From DAITBA01 sp036824005 (lineage in GTDB: Bacteria; Pseudomonadota; Gammaproteobacteria; Burkholderiales; Rhodocyclaceae): 64,000 nt of DNA. This document shows positions 16,412 through 24,511 of this stretch, piece by piece. The notes below the pieces were generated by a model, which saw only the letters and a program-made list of their open reading frames with translations, made no database searches and was not told the DNA's origin. The stretch lies in the NCBI GenBank assembly GCA_036824005.1, contig DAITBA010000008.1, positions 62,001 to 126,000 on the forward strand, written 5' to 3'. The first letter of the stretch is position 1; every line of letters begins with the position of its first letter. The translations under genes and the position numbers were made by a program.

Positions 16412-16858
16412 TCAAAGACCGGCGGCAGACGCTCCCCCAATTCTGCTGTCGCTTTCCCGTGGCGCCTGGAGGCGCGGCTCGACACTGCGAACGATTACGA
16501 CCAGCGACGGCCCGGCGACGCTGCCGAGCTTGTTCAGATACAGCTCCGTCAGAACCGTTTCTCCATCCTTGCGTATGCCTCTGAACGGCGTTCCGCAATG
16601 ACAAAGAAATTTGAGCCGCGGATTGACGTGTTCGCCGCAGACTAGCTCGGTGTCGGCAAGCTGGGGAAACAGCGTCGAAATATGCCGGCCCTTGAGCTCG
16701 GAACAGCTGTGACCGAACATGCGCTCGGTCGGGCCGTTGCAGTGGTGGATGAAGCCGTGCTCGTCCAAGGCGAGCGTCGCAGGTGATGCCTTTTCAGTTG
16801 CTGAGTGTCTTTTGTGTGCGTGGTTCTCGGGCAATGCGCCCGCTGTCTCCTGAAGCAT
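16412..16858 (-). CDS. Single PAS-domain protein (first of a tandem pair)
   Basis: The 148-aa product (MLQETAGALPE) has one PAS domain: LALDEHGFIHHCNGPTERM, FGHSCSELKGRHISTLFPQL, then FRGIRKDGETVLTELYLNKL. Two closely spaced cysteines lie in KFLCHCGTPF, which could bind a metal or react to redox (inference). The ATG at 16858 is chosen by homology to the downstream paralog; an alternative frame start lies at 17047. A good minus-strand promoter lies 320 bases upstream, so the mRNA has an unusually long leader. Confidence 0.75.
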   Translation of the reverse strand: MLQETAGALPENHAHKRHSATEKASPATLALDEHGFIHHCNGPTERMFGHSCSELKGRHISTLFPQLADTELVCGEHVNPRLKFLCHCGTPFRGIRKDGETVLTELYLNKLGSVAGPSLVVIVRSVEPRLQAPRESDSRIGGASAAGL

Positions 16859-17155
16859 TTTTATCGCCCCCACACCGGTCTCCCGGATGCGATGATCCTC
16901 ACATCGACCGACGACGGCGCATACTCGGATTGCATGCTGTGATCGCAATGCCAGCGTAATGCGCGCCGACAGCCGCCCTTGACAACGCTTTTGGTCTTGT
17001 TCGGGCGCAGGCAGTGTGCCTGCATGGCCATTGCGGAGGCTTGGCAACGACCCTATGACGGAAAAGCTCTCACAGTGGGAAGCGCCAGGGAGGACGGGGA
17101 CAAGGTCTTCCTTGACACTTAAAGGGGTTAACGTCTTCTAATGTTTCGTTTTTTT

Positions 17156-17175
17156 CGAAGGGTCGATACCCTTCG
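17156..17175 (-). promoter_or_regulatory. Perfect palindrome near the transcription start of the PAS leader
   Basis: CGAAGGGT and ACCCTTCG pair perfectly around a CGAT centre. On the minus strand this hairpin would form about 5 nt after the predicted start and is followed by seven A residues, so it is not an intrinsic terminator. It could be an operator or a 5' mRNA-stabilising hairpin. Confidence 0.45.
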
Positions 17176-17185
17176 TGGACTTCGA

Positions 17186-17213
17186 AAGTTACCACATTCT
17201 GCGCAGATGTCAA
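17186..17213 (-). promoter_or_regulatory. Sigma-70-type promoter for the PAS pair
   Basis: The minus strand carries a perfect TTGACA (17208-17213), a 16-base spacer and TAACTT (17186-17191) preceded by TGG, an extended -10. The predicted start is near 17179. Confidence 0.5.
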
Positions 17214-17289
17214 ATGAAATGTGAGAGGGAAGTCGCTAATGGCCTTCCGAAAGGTGATGCAGGCAACTGTCCCGTGTGCGCCGGGTTCA

Positions 17290-17958
17290 TCACCCTTCGG
17301 CCTGGCTGTCCTTGGCGCGCTGCTTCGCGGGCACGCCATGGCCGGCGGCTCTGAATGGCGGCAGGTTGAGCAGTTCGGCGGCACCGAGCAGTTCGGCGGC
17401 GACTTCGTCCACCTTGCGTCGCTGGGAGCGGGCATAGCCACGGAGCAAATCGAAAGCCTCCTCGCGGCTGAGATGATTGCGCTCCATCAGTATGCCGACG
17501 ACGACGCTGGTTTCCCGGGTCTTGGCCAAGGCGTGGCTCAGCTGCTCCTCACGTTCGTGCAGCTTTCTCAGCTCGATGGCGCGTCCGAGGGCCGCCTCGA
17601 TGGCCGGCACCACTTTGGGCGGATCGATTGGCTTAACCAGGTACCCCAGGGCGCCGTATTCGACGGCCTGCTTGACCAGGTCTGGGTCGCCATAGGCGGT
17701 GAGGAAGAGGAAGGGAATCCGCGCCTCAGCCCACAACTGCTTCGCCAAGTCGATTCCAGACATGCCCGGCATCCGCACGTCCAGCAGGGCGATGTCGGGC
17801 CGCACCGCGCGGGCAAGCAGGAGTGCTCCCTCCGCACCTGTGGCCTCGCTGACCGAGTAGCCGGCCTGGCGCAGACCCATTACCAGAGTGGTTAGGACGA
17901 GCCGGTCATCGTCAACGACCAGGACGTGGGTGCGTGCAGAACCGTTGTCGGATGTCAT
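17290..17958 (-). CDS. Response regulator with ANTAR output domain
   Basis: The 222-aa protein has a receiver domain (VVDDD near residue 15, phospho-acceptor D60 in ALLDVRMPG, FLFLTAYG, and the Lys of LVKPID) and a C-terminal ANTAR domain of about residues 135-195 (LAKTRETSVVVGILMERNHLSREEAFDLLRGYA read in parts). ANTAR proteins bind twin-hairpin RNA and relieve termination. The start overlaps the stop of the upstream kinase gene by four bases (ATGA), so the pair forms a two-component system. The downstream long PAS leader is a candidate target. The C-terminal 25 residues are low-complexity. Confidence 0.93.
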   Translation of the reverse strand: MTSDNGSARTHVLVVDDDRLVLTTLVMGLRQAGYSVSEATGAEGALLLARAVRPDIALLDVRMPGMSGIDLAKQLWAEARIPFLFLTAYGDPDLVKQAVEYGALGYLVKPIDPPKVVPAIEAALGRAIELRKLHEREEQLSHALAKTRETSVVVGILMERNHLSREEAFDLLRGYARSQRRKVDEVAAELLGAAELLNLPPFRAAGHGVPAKQRAKDSQAEG

Positions 17959-20192
17959 GACTCGCTTCCTTGCCGGGATGGCCGTGTGATTGCGGTGAGG
18001 ACGGGTGGCGAGAGCTCCAGCACCGCCTTCACGCCGGCGCTGTCGGTCTCCAGGGCCAGTGTGGCGCCGGCCGGCGGCAGCAGCAGCTTGACCAGTTCCA
18101 GCCCGGTGCGCAGCCCGCTGCCGCTGCCATAGTCGAATCCACGCGGCAGTGTGCCGGGATTGGATATGGCGATGCGCGCGCCGGTGTCGCTGCTTGCGAC
18201 CCCGATCGTGATTGGCGCCGTGCGCTCACCCGGGTCGCTGTGTTTGGCGGCGTTTGTGATCAGTTCGTTCAGGACCAGGGCGATCGGCACTGCCTCGCTT
18301 TCCACGAACTCGACGCGCGCCATCTCCTCAGGCGGCGGATCGACGACGATCCGGCCATGGATGTGGCTGGCCATGGAACGGCTGATGGCATCGATCATCT
18401 CGCCCAGTTCCAGACGCGCGTCCGGCGCGCGGGATTGAATGCCGTGGACCAGCGCCACCGATTGCAGCTGGGTGACCGCTGCGTCCAGGACCGGTTCCAA
18501 CTCTGGATACTCGTTCATGCTCAGCCGCAGCAGACCGGCCACGCCTTGGAGGTTGTTCTTGATGCGGTGGTGTACCTCGCGCACGAGAGTTTCACGCTGC
18601 TGGATTTCCCGGCCGAGCCGCCGATCTTCTGCGGATTTGCGCTCGGTGATGTCCTCGACGAACACGGCGGTGAGTTCCTGTCCGCCGCTGCTATGCCACG
18701 GGATGGAGCGCGCCCAAACCCAGCGTACGGAGCCGTCGCGAGCGACCACCCGGTACTCCATGTCGAGCGGCGCGCCGTCGGCGTGCCGTGCCACCGCCGC
18801 GGCTGTCAGTGGCCGGTCTTCTGCCAGTACGCGGTCGAGAAAGGAGCGCGGCGCGCGGTACAGGCTGTCGCGGCTTGCGCCGAACAGCGATTCGTAGGCC
18901 GGACTGACATACTCGACCCGGGTCAGGCCTCGGTCGGCGATGAAGAACACGCCCTGGATGTTCTCCGCAAGCTGGCGGAAACGTGCCTCCGACTCGCGCA
19001 AGGCGAGTTCGCCCAGTTTGCGCTCGTGGATGTCCGTGCACACGCCGAACCACCGGAGGATGTGCCCCTGGGCATCGCGGATCGGTCGCGAGTGGGCCAC
19101 AAACCAGCGGTAGCTGCCGTCGGCGGCACGGAAGCGAAATTCGTTGCGGCATTCCATGCCGCTGTCCCGGGCCCGCTGCCAGGTGCTGCCGCTGCCGTGC
19201 CGGTCGTCGGGATGCAGTGCCTGGGCCCAACTGGCGTTGATCGAGGCGCCCGGGGCGATGCCAGTGAAGTCATAGAAGCGGCGGTTGATGTAGTCGCACA
19301 TGCCAAGGGCGTCGGTGGTGAACAGGATTCCAGGCGCGATCTCCGCCATGTTGCGGAATCGCTCCTCGCTGCGGCGCCGGGCCTCCTCTGCCTCCCGCCG
19401 GGCGGTCACGTCGGCACACACGCCGTAGGCGCGCGCGGGAGTACCTTTGTCGTCGAACAGCGCCCGGGCCCAACCGTGGATCCATCTCGTTTCGCCCCCA
19501 GGCAGGACCATGCGGTAGTCGAACTGCGCGTCGGCGCCAGTCTCGCTCAGCCTGTCAACGGCCTGGCGCACGCGCTCTCTGTCCTCGGCATGGATGCGCT
19601 GCAGCCATTGGTTCACGTCCGGGTCGCGCTGGGATGGGTCGAAGCCGAAAATCCTTTTGGCTTGAGGTGACCAGCGGATGGTGCCGCGGGCAAAGTGGTG
19701 CTCAAAGGCGCCCATTCCGGTCGCTTCCAGGGCCAGGCGCAGTCTCACCTCGTTCTCGCGCAGCGCCTTGATCGCGCGCCGGCGCTCGGTTACGTCGCGC
19801 AATAGCACGGCGAGGCCGTCGTCGGTGGGATAGGCCTTGACAGCCAGCCACCTGCCGTCGGCATCGCGACGGGACTCGAATTCGACAGTGACCTTGTCGC
19901 GGACGGCGCGGCGGAACTGGCGCTCGAAACGGGTACCGACCACCACCGGCATCGCCTGCCACAAGACTTCGCCGAGCAGGCGCGCGCGGGGCAGGCCGAG
20001 CAGCGTCTCGGCAGCCCGGTTCAGATAGATGTAGCGCCAGTCGCGGTCCAGAACCACGAAGGCATCGGTGAGACACTCGATAGTCGCGCTCCAGTCCGAA
20101 AGCGCGTGCGGCGCCGGCTCCTGACGCGGCGGGACTCGGGCCGCGGTGCCGGCGGCCGTCACCGGCTCGGTCTGGGGGGCTGCGCTGTGCAT
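17955..20192 (-). CDS. Multi-PAS sensor histidine kinase (HisKA_2/HWE type)
   Basis: From the ATG at 20192 the protein is 745 aa. It has four PAS domains in series (first about residues 35-135, e.g. LDRDWRYIYLNRAAETLLG; others contain FGFDPSQ, YINRRFYDFTG and YVSPAYESLFG). They are followed by HisKA_2 with EVHHRIKNNLQG (His near 540) and a compact ATPase with LNELITNAAKHSD and GSGLRTGLELVKLLL. No membrane segment is visible, so it is a cytosolic sensor. The kinase type pairs well with ANTAR regulators, and its stop overlaps the next gene. Longer starts to 20537 are possible but pass a TATAAT-like site at 20362-20367 and lack family sequence. Confidence 0.9.
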   Translation of the reverse strand: MHSAAPQTEPVTAAGTAARVPPRQEPAPHALSDWSATIECLTDAFVVLDRDWRYIYLNRAAETLLGLPRARLLGEVLWQAMPVVVGTRFERQFRRAVRDKVTVEFESRRDADGRWLAVKAYPTDDGLAVLLRDVTERRRAIKALRENEVRLRLALEATGMGAFEHHFARGTIRWSPQAKRIFGFDPSQRDPDVNQWLQRIHAEDRERVRQAVDRLSETGADAQFDYRMVLPGGETRWIHGWARALFDDKGTPARAYGVCADVTARREAEEARRRSEERFRNMAEIAPGILFTTDALGMCDYINRRFYDFTGIAPGASINASWAQALHPDDRHGSGSTWQRARDSGMECRNEFRFRAADGSYRWFVAHSRPIRDAQGHILRWFGVCTDIHERKLGELALRESEARFRQLAENIQGVFFIADRGLTRVEYVSPAYESLFGASRDSLYRAPRSFLDRVLAEDRPLTAAAVARHADGAPLDMEYRVVARDGSVRWVWARSIPWHSSGGQELTAVFVEDITERKSAEDRRLGREIQQRETLVREVHHRIKNNLQGVAGLLRLSMNEYPELEPVLDAAVTQLQSVALVHGIQSRAPDARLELGEMIDAISRSMASHIHGRIVVDPPPEEMARVEFVESEAVPIALVLNELITNAAKHSDPGERTAPITIGVASSDTGARIAISNPGTLPRGFDYGSGSGLRTGLELVKLLLPPAGATLALETDSAGVKAVLELSPPVLTAITRPSRQGSES

Positions 20193-20632
20193 GGATGGTA
20201 CAGCCTTCAAAGGGCGGACGTTGCCGGTAGGCGCGCCGGCAGCCGCCATTGCCAACCCGTCGTCGTGCCGCGATCGTGCCGCGGGAAATCGGACCGCGTT
20301 GCGGCTTGCAACCGCAAGCTGCACGGTCTTTGACGTACGGCAGTGCGAGCCGGGCCGTTCCATTATAGGCTGTCTCTTGCGGGGGCATGTAACGGCGACT
20401 CTGCGCCACGCTGTGCATCGCATGGCCGCGCAGGCCCGGGCGCCCGCCATGGCCGATAGTAAGCGACGGTCATTGCGATTTTCTCCACGACGGGCGCCGG
20501 GTGGTTGATGTTCCGGTGTGCGGCCCGCAACTATCATTGCGATGCACGGATGCTCGTCGGGCAGGCACGGCGGTTTGCATGCGTGCGAGCGGTGGCCACC
20601 AATGTCGGTGGCATTGTGCAGAGGAGATAATC

Positions 20633-21154
20633 ATGGCAACCGAAAGCAAATCCGAAGTTGCGGTTTCCAAACCCGAGGAAACCAAGAAGCCGGTACCGGC
20701 GCATGCGCTCAGTCCATTCGAGGAAATGGAGCACATGATGGAGCGGATGTTTGAGGGAATGTTCCCGCGCGGCTGGATGCGGCCTTTCCGCTGGGATCGC
20801 CCCATGCTGGGGGAGTTGACGTCCCTGCAGGCATGGATGCCGAAGGTCGACCTCATAGACCGCGAAGACGAGCTGGTGCTGCGCGCCGAAATCCCCGGCG
20901 TTGACAAGAAGGATCTCGATATTTCGCTTACGCGCAATGCGGTCACCATCAAGGGCGAGACCAGTCATGAGGAGAAGGAAGAGAAGGGCGCGTACTATCG
21001 CGCCGAGCTGTCCCGCGGCTCATTCACGCGTACGCTGATTCTGCCTTCCGACGTGGATACGGAGAAGGCGAAGGCGGAATTCAAGGACGGCATACTCGAA
21101 CTGACCATGCCCAAGGTGGAGAAGGCCAGGCGGCGCTCCATCAAGCTGACCTGA
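20633..21154 (+). CDS. Hsp20/alpha-crystallin small heat-shock protein
   Basis: The 173-aa product starts at ATG 20633 with AGAGGAG eight bases upstream. The N-terminal arm is Met/Phe-rich (EEMEHMMERMFEGMFPRGW). The alpha-crystallin domain spans about residues 68-170 (MPKVDLIDREDELVLRAEIPGV, KKDLDISL, FTRTLILPSDVD, KAEFKDGILELTMPK). It ends with a tail lacking a clear I-x-I motif (RRRSIKLT). It is an ATP-independent holdase. The 5' region contains CCACC-N6-GGTGG but nothing that pairs with the ribosome site, so no RNA thermometer is claimed. Confidence 0.92.
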   Translation: MATESKSEVAVSKPEETKKPVPAHALSPFEEMEHMMERMFEGMFPRGWMRPFRWDRPMLGELTSLQAWMPKVDLIDREDELVLRAEIPGVDKKDLDISLTRNAVTIKGETSHEEKEEKGAYYRAELSRGSFTRTLILPSDVDTEKAKAEFKDGILELTMPKVEKARRRSIKLT

Positions 21155-21310
21155 CCGCACTGCGATACGGCCATGCCGGGCGGCACTGCGCTGCCCGGTG
21201 AGCCTCCGGCCTGCATTGCGCGGCAGAGGTGGATGCATCGATTTCCCATTCGCGCGGACGCAGTGGCTAAAATGCGAGCCTGGAACTAGCGCCCACGACA
21301 AGGCCCACCG

Positions 21311-22141
21311 ATGAGCGAGCCCCGCCCGAACGACCAGGCACTGGTCGAAATCCGCGACCTGCATTTCTCCTATGGCGAGCGCAAGGTTCTCAAGGGCATC
21401 GACCTCGTCATTCCGCGCGGCAAGGTCGTGGCCATTCTTGGCGGCAGCGGCTGCGGCAAGACGACGCTGCTGCGGCACATTGGCGGGCAAGTGCGGCCGG
21501 CCCGCGGCTACGTCAAGGTTGCGGGCGACGTGGTACATGAGCTCGATGACAAACGGCTATACGAGCTGCGGCGCAGGATGGGCATGATGTTCCAGATGGG
21601 CGGGCTGTTCAGCGACTTGTCCGTGTTCGAGAACATTGCCTTTCCCATGCGCGAACATACCGATCTGCCGGAGGGGCTGATCCACGACCTCGTGCTCATG
21701 AAGCTTCATGCAGTCGGCTTGCGTGGCGCGGACCAGCTCATGCCGGGCGAATTGTCCGGCGGCATGGCGCGGCGCGTGGCGCTGGCCCGCGCGATCGCGC
21801 TCGATCCCATGCTCATCATGTACGACGAGCCGTTCGCCGGGCTGGATCCGATCTCGCTCAACGTCATCGCCAACCTGATCCGGCGCCTTAACGATGCGCT
21901 CGGCGTGACCTCCATCGTCGTCACGTACGACGTCAGCGAATCGCTAAAGGTGGTCGACTACGTCTGCTTCATCTCGGACGGCGTGATTGCTGCCGCCGGC
22001 CCCGCAGCGGAGATGCTGGCGTCGAAGGATCCCTTCGTCGATCAGTTCGTCCATGCCCGGGCGGAAGGCCCTGTGCCGTTCCACTACCCGGCACCGCCGT
22101 TCGCCGAGAACCTGGGGCTGCGCAAGCGCGCGGGCGCGTGA
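21311..22141 (+). CDS. mlaF: MlaF-type ABC transporter ATPase, orphan
   Basis: The 276-aa ATPase resembles MlaF of the phospholipid-transport system: Walker A GGSGCGKTT (residues 44-52), GMMFQMGGLFSDLSVFENIAFPMREHT, signature LSGGMARRVALARA and Walker B LIMYDEPFAGLDPIS. The switch position reads VVTYDVSES, so the usual His is Tyr206. The C terminus has the extended tail FVDQFVHARAEGPVPFHYPAPP, common in betaproteobacterial MlaF as I recall it. Neither MlaE permease nor MlaD, C or B follows; the next gene is on the opposite strand. It may serve permease genes elsewhere. A weak TAAAAT -10 lies at 21268-21273. Confidence 0.8.
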   Translation: MSEPRPNDQALVEIRDLHFSYGERKVLKGIDLVIPRGKVVAILGGSGCGKTTLLRHIGGQVRPARGYVKVAGDVVHELDDKRLYELRRRMGMMFQMGGLFSDLSVFENIAFPMREHTDLPEGLIHDLVLMKLHAVGLRGADQLMPGELSGGMARRVALARAIALDPMLIMYDEPFAGLDPISLNVIANLIRRLNDALGVTSIVVTYDVSESLKVVDYVCFISDGVIAAAGPAAEMLASKDPFVDQFVHARAEGPVPFHYPAPPFAENLGLRKRAGA

Positions 22142-22175
22142 CGACCCCCTGGCGGCGGGCGGCGCGCCTGCGCAA

Positions 22176-22385
22176 CTATGGATGCTTTGCCTCGAACCCG
22201 GCGAGCGGAGCCGCGCCGCGGTGATCGGTCGTGTCGCGGCCTACCATGCCATGCCGGGCGAACAGGTGCGACAGTGGGCAGGGCGACGCGTTGCAGCCGT
22301 TGCGGCTGGTGCAGTCGTCCTGCGTCTGGTCGAGCGCCACGTACTCGTGGCACGGGTCGCAGAAGTAGATGGGTGCCTGAAACAT
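22176..22385 (-). CDS. Small cysteine-rich protein beside archease-RtcB
   Basis: The 69-aa product has C9-x2-C12 (FCDPCHEYVALD), C25, C31 and C36 (CTSRNGCNASPCPLSHLF). The spacing suggests one zinc or iron-sulfur site. The ATG at 22385 has AAGGAG eight bases upstream. It has its own promoter with an FNR-like box in class II position, pointing to low-oxygen expression. A longer frame to 22532 is not used because it runs through that promoter. I recall similar small proteins in betaproteobacteria but know no function. Its 3' end lies 34 bases from mlaF (convergent). Confidence 0.72.
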   Translation of the reverse strand: MFQAPIYFCDPCHEYVALDQTQDDCTSRNGCNASPCPLSHLFARHGMVGRDTTDHRGAAPLAGFEAKHP

Positions 22386-22430
22386 GCTGTGTCTCCTTGT
22401 TTGTTGTCGTGTGGCAGTGAGCCACCGCGC

Positions 22431-22471
22431 AAGATACACGTTATGCCCACGGATTTTTTGATATTTGTCAG
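22431..22471 (-). promoter_or_regulatory. Class II FNR-like promoter of the cysteine-rich gene
   Basis: The box at 22458-22471 (plus strand TTGATATTTGTCAG, minus CTGACAAATATCAA) is followed on the minus strand, after 21 bases, by TATCTT (22431-22436; 4 of 6). The box centre lies about 40.5 bases before the predicted start near 22424, the classic FNR activation geometry. The gene's ATG is at 22385. Confidence 0.55.
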
Positions 22472-22525
22472 AAACGCCGGCGCCCGGCGCGGGCCGGTCG
22501 CGGCGCCTGCCGGGGCGTTGCCGTG

Positions 22526-22939
22526 ATGCCACGTTGGGAGCACTTTGCCCACGAGGCGGACATGGGCGTGCGCGGCTATGGGGAGACCAAGGCGGAAGCC
22601 TTCGAACAGGCGGCAGCCGCCTTGACGGCCATCGTCACCGATCCGGCAACGGTGGCGCCACGCCAGGCCATCGACATCGACTGCGAGGCGCCGGATGACG
22701 AGTTGCTGTTGGCGGACTGGCTGAACAGCTTGATCTACGAGATGGCGACGCGCAAGATGTTGTTCAGCCGATTTGCCGTGCAGCTAGATGGTGCCCGCTT
22801 GCACGCGCAGGCGTGGGGCGAGGCGGCAGACGTCGAGCGCCATCATCCGGCGGTCGAGGTCAAGGGTGCGACCTATACCGCGCTGCGCGTTGCGCCCGAG
22901 GATTCCGGCTGGATGGCGCAGACGGTGGTGGACGTGTGA
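22526..22939 (+). CDS. Archease
   Basis: The 137-aa product shows the archease pattern: EHFAHEADMGVRGYGETKAEAF at the start with the conserved His and Asp, LLLADWLNSLIYEM in the middle and a C-terminal strand with VKGATYTALRVA. Archease activates RtcB by promoting its guanylation and turnover. A GTG at 22523 precedes the ATG at 22526. The rtcB gene begins 3 bases after the stop, so the two are co-translated, as expected for a functional pair. Confidence 0.92.
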   Translation: MPRWEHFAHEADMGVRGYGETKAEAFEQAAAALTAIVTDPATVAPRQAIDIDCEAPDDELLLADWLNSLIYEMATRKMLFSRFAVQLDGARLHAQAWGEAADVERHHPAVEVKGATYTALRVAPEDSGWMAQTVVDV

Positions 22940-22942
22940 GTC

Positions 22943-24373
22943 ATGGATATTGGCATGCTGACGCGGCGCTCGGAATACGAGTGGGAGATCCCCAGACGCG
23001 GAGCCATGCGCGTGCCGGCGGTCGTATTCGCCAGCGAGGCGCTGATTGCAGCGATGGACCACAAGGTCTTCGAACAAGCCGTAAATGTCGCGACGCTGCC
23101 GGGCATCGTCAAGGCGTCCTATGCCATGCCCGACGCACACTGGGGCTACGGTTTTCCCATAGGCGGCGTCGCGGCCTTCGATCCGGACGAAGGCGGCGTG
23201 GTGTCGGCGGGCGGTGTTGGTTTCGACATTTCCTGCGGCGTGCGCTGCCTGCACACGGGACTGAAGCGCGCCGACATCGCCGACGTGCAGAGGGAACTGG
23301 CCGACCTGCTCTTCTCGCGCATTCCAGCCGGCGTCGGCAGCACCGGCACCATCCGCCTCGACGCTGCCGAAATGGATGCCATGCTCACCGGTGGCGCGCA
23401 ATGGGCGGTCGAGCGCGGCTGGGGCAGGCGGGCGGACCTCGATCGCATCGAGGAGGGCGGTGCCATGGCCGGCGCCCGGCCGCGCAGCGTCTCGCAGCAG
23501 GCGAAAAAGCGCCAGCGCGACGAGATGGGCACGCTGGGCAGCGGCAATCACTACCTAGAGGTGCAGGAGGTTGTCGCGATCTATGACGAAACGGTTGCCC
23601 GCGGATTTGGTCTCGCCGCCGGCGACGTCGTCGTGATGATTCACTGCGGCTCGCGCGGCCTTGGCCATCAGATCGGCACCGAATATCTCAAGAGTATGGC
23701 GATCAGCGCCGCGGGCCACGGCATCGCACTGCCCGATCGCGAGCTCGCCTGCGCGCCGATAAACTCCGATGTTGGCCAGGAGTACCTGGGCGCCATGCGC
23801 GCGGCGATCAACTGCGCGCTTGCCAACCGGCAGATCCTGACGCATCTGGTGCGCGGCGTGTTCGCCGACATCCTGCCCCGCGCGCAACTGCCCTTGCTCT
23901 ACGACGTCTCGCACAACACCTGCAAGCTGGAGGAGCACGAGGTGGACGGCCGGCGGCGCAAGCTCTACGTCCATCGCAAGGGCGCCACGCGCGCCTTCGG
24001 CCCCGGTCACCGGGAGATTCCGGAGCCGCTGCGCAGCTACGGCCAGCCGGTGCTCATCGGCGGTTCCATGGGAACGGGGTCCTACATCTTGGCAGGGACT
24101 CGGGCCTCCGAGGCGCGGGCATTCAGTTCCGCCTGTCACGGCGCAGGCCGGGCCATGAGCCGACACCAAGCCATGCGCACTTGGAAGGGACGCGACGTGG
24201 TCGATGAACTGGCGACCCGCGGCATCCTGATCCGCAGTCCATCGTTCCGGGGCGTGGCTGAGGAAGCCCCGGGCGCTTACAAGGACGTTGCCGCCGTCGT
24301 CGATGCGGCCGATGCCGCCGGGCTGGCGCGCAAGGTGGCGCGGGTCGAGCCGCTCATCTGCGTCAAGGGATAG
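22943..24373 (+). CDS. rtcB: RNA-splicing ligase RtcB
   Basis: The 476-aa ligase joins 2',3'-cyclic phosphate or 3'-phosphate ends to 5'-OH RNA using GTP. Catalytic residues are intact: D95 and C98 (VGFDISCGVR), N202 and H203 (GNHYLEV), H234 (VMIHCGSRGLGH), H324 (YDVSHN) and the guanylated His399 in ACHGAGRAMSR. The C terminus ends in ICVKG as in the family. Uses in bacteria include RNA repair and stress-related ligation. No RtcA or RtcR regulator is present, so the sigma-54 scheme of E. coli does not apply here. The operon partner is archease. Confidence 0.96.
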   Translation: MDIGMLTRRSEYEWEIPRRGAMRVPAVVFASEALIAAMDHKVFEQAVNVATLPGIVKASYAMPDAHWGYGFPIGGVAAFDPDEGGVVSAGGVGFDISCGVRCLHTGLKRADIADVQRELADLLFSRIPAGVGSTGTIRLDAAEMDAMLTGGAQWAVERGWGRRADLDRIEEGGAMAGARPRSVSQQAKKRQRDEMGTLGSGNHYLEVQEVVAIYDETVARGFGLAAGDVVVMIHCGSRGLGHQIGTEYLKSMAISAAGHGIALPDRELACAPINSDVGQEYLGAMRAAINCALANRQILTHLVRGVFADILPRAQLPLLYDVSHNTCKLEEHEVDGRRRKLYVHRKGATRAFGPGHREIPEPLRSYGQPVLIGGSMGTGSYILAGTRASEARAFSSACHGAGRAMSRHQAMRTWKGRDVVDELATRGILIRSPSFRGVAEEAPGAYKDVAAVVDAADAAGLARKVARVEPLICVKG

Positions 24374-24511
24374 CCGGCCGGCGCGCATTTCGTTTCGCGC
24401 TACGTTGCTGGCCGTCCGTCCCCGGGAGGGCTTTCGCGCGGCCTTGCCAACACTTAGAATGGTCGCCGGGCCGGTCGCGGCCAAAACACAAATCACAAGG
24501 AGGGCACGCAC

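Larger units (their letters stand above)
16859..17289 (-). other. Long leader/intergenic region between the ANTAR regulator and the PAS pair
   Basis: This 431-base stretch has no convincing gene. It holds a minus-strand promoter (17186-17213), a perfect palindrome just after the predicted start (17156-17175) and about 320 nt of untranslated leader before the first PAS gene. The neighbouring regulator carries an ANTAR domain, a known RNA-binding antiterminator, so a leader control site is plausible. I did not find the twin hexaloop hairpins or a U-tract terminator that would prove it. Confidence 0.45.

Noticed and set aside
17113..17145. Plus-strand promoter TTGACA with TCTAAT
   Set aside because: The spacer is 19 bases and no plus-strand gene follows for over 3 kb.
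17970..19670. 566-codon plus-strand frame under the histidine kinase
   Set aside because: It is antisense to the PAS and kinase domains and has no recognisable motif.
20362..20367. TATAAT as a kinase promoter
   Set aside because: The minus-strand TATAAT is perfect, but no -35 hexamer exists at 16-18 bases, so it is only mentioned with the gene.
20591..20632. RNA thermometer before the Hsp20 gene
   Set aside because: CCACC-N6-GGTGG can pair, but nothing pairs with the AGAGGAG site, and no fourU or ROSE pattern is present.
21177..21199. Terminator after Hsp20
   Set aside because: CCGGGCGGC/GCTGCCCGG forms a 9-bp stem with one G-U pair but no T-run follows.
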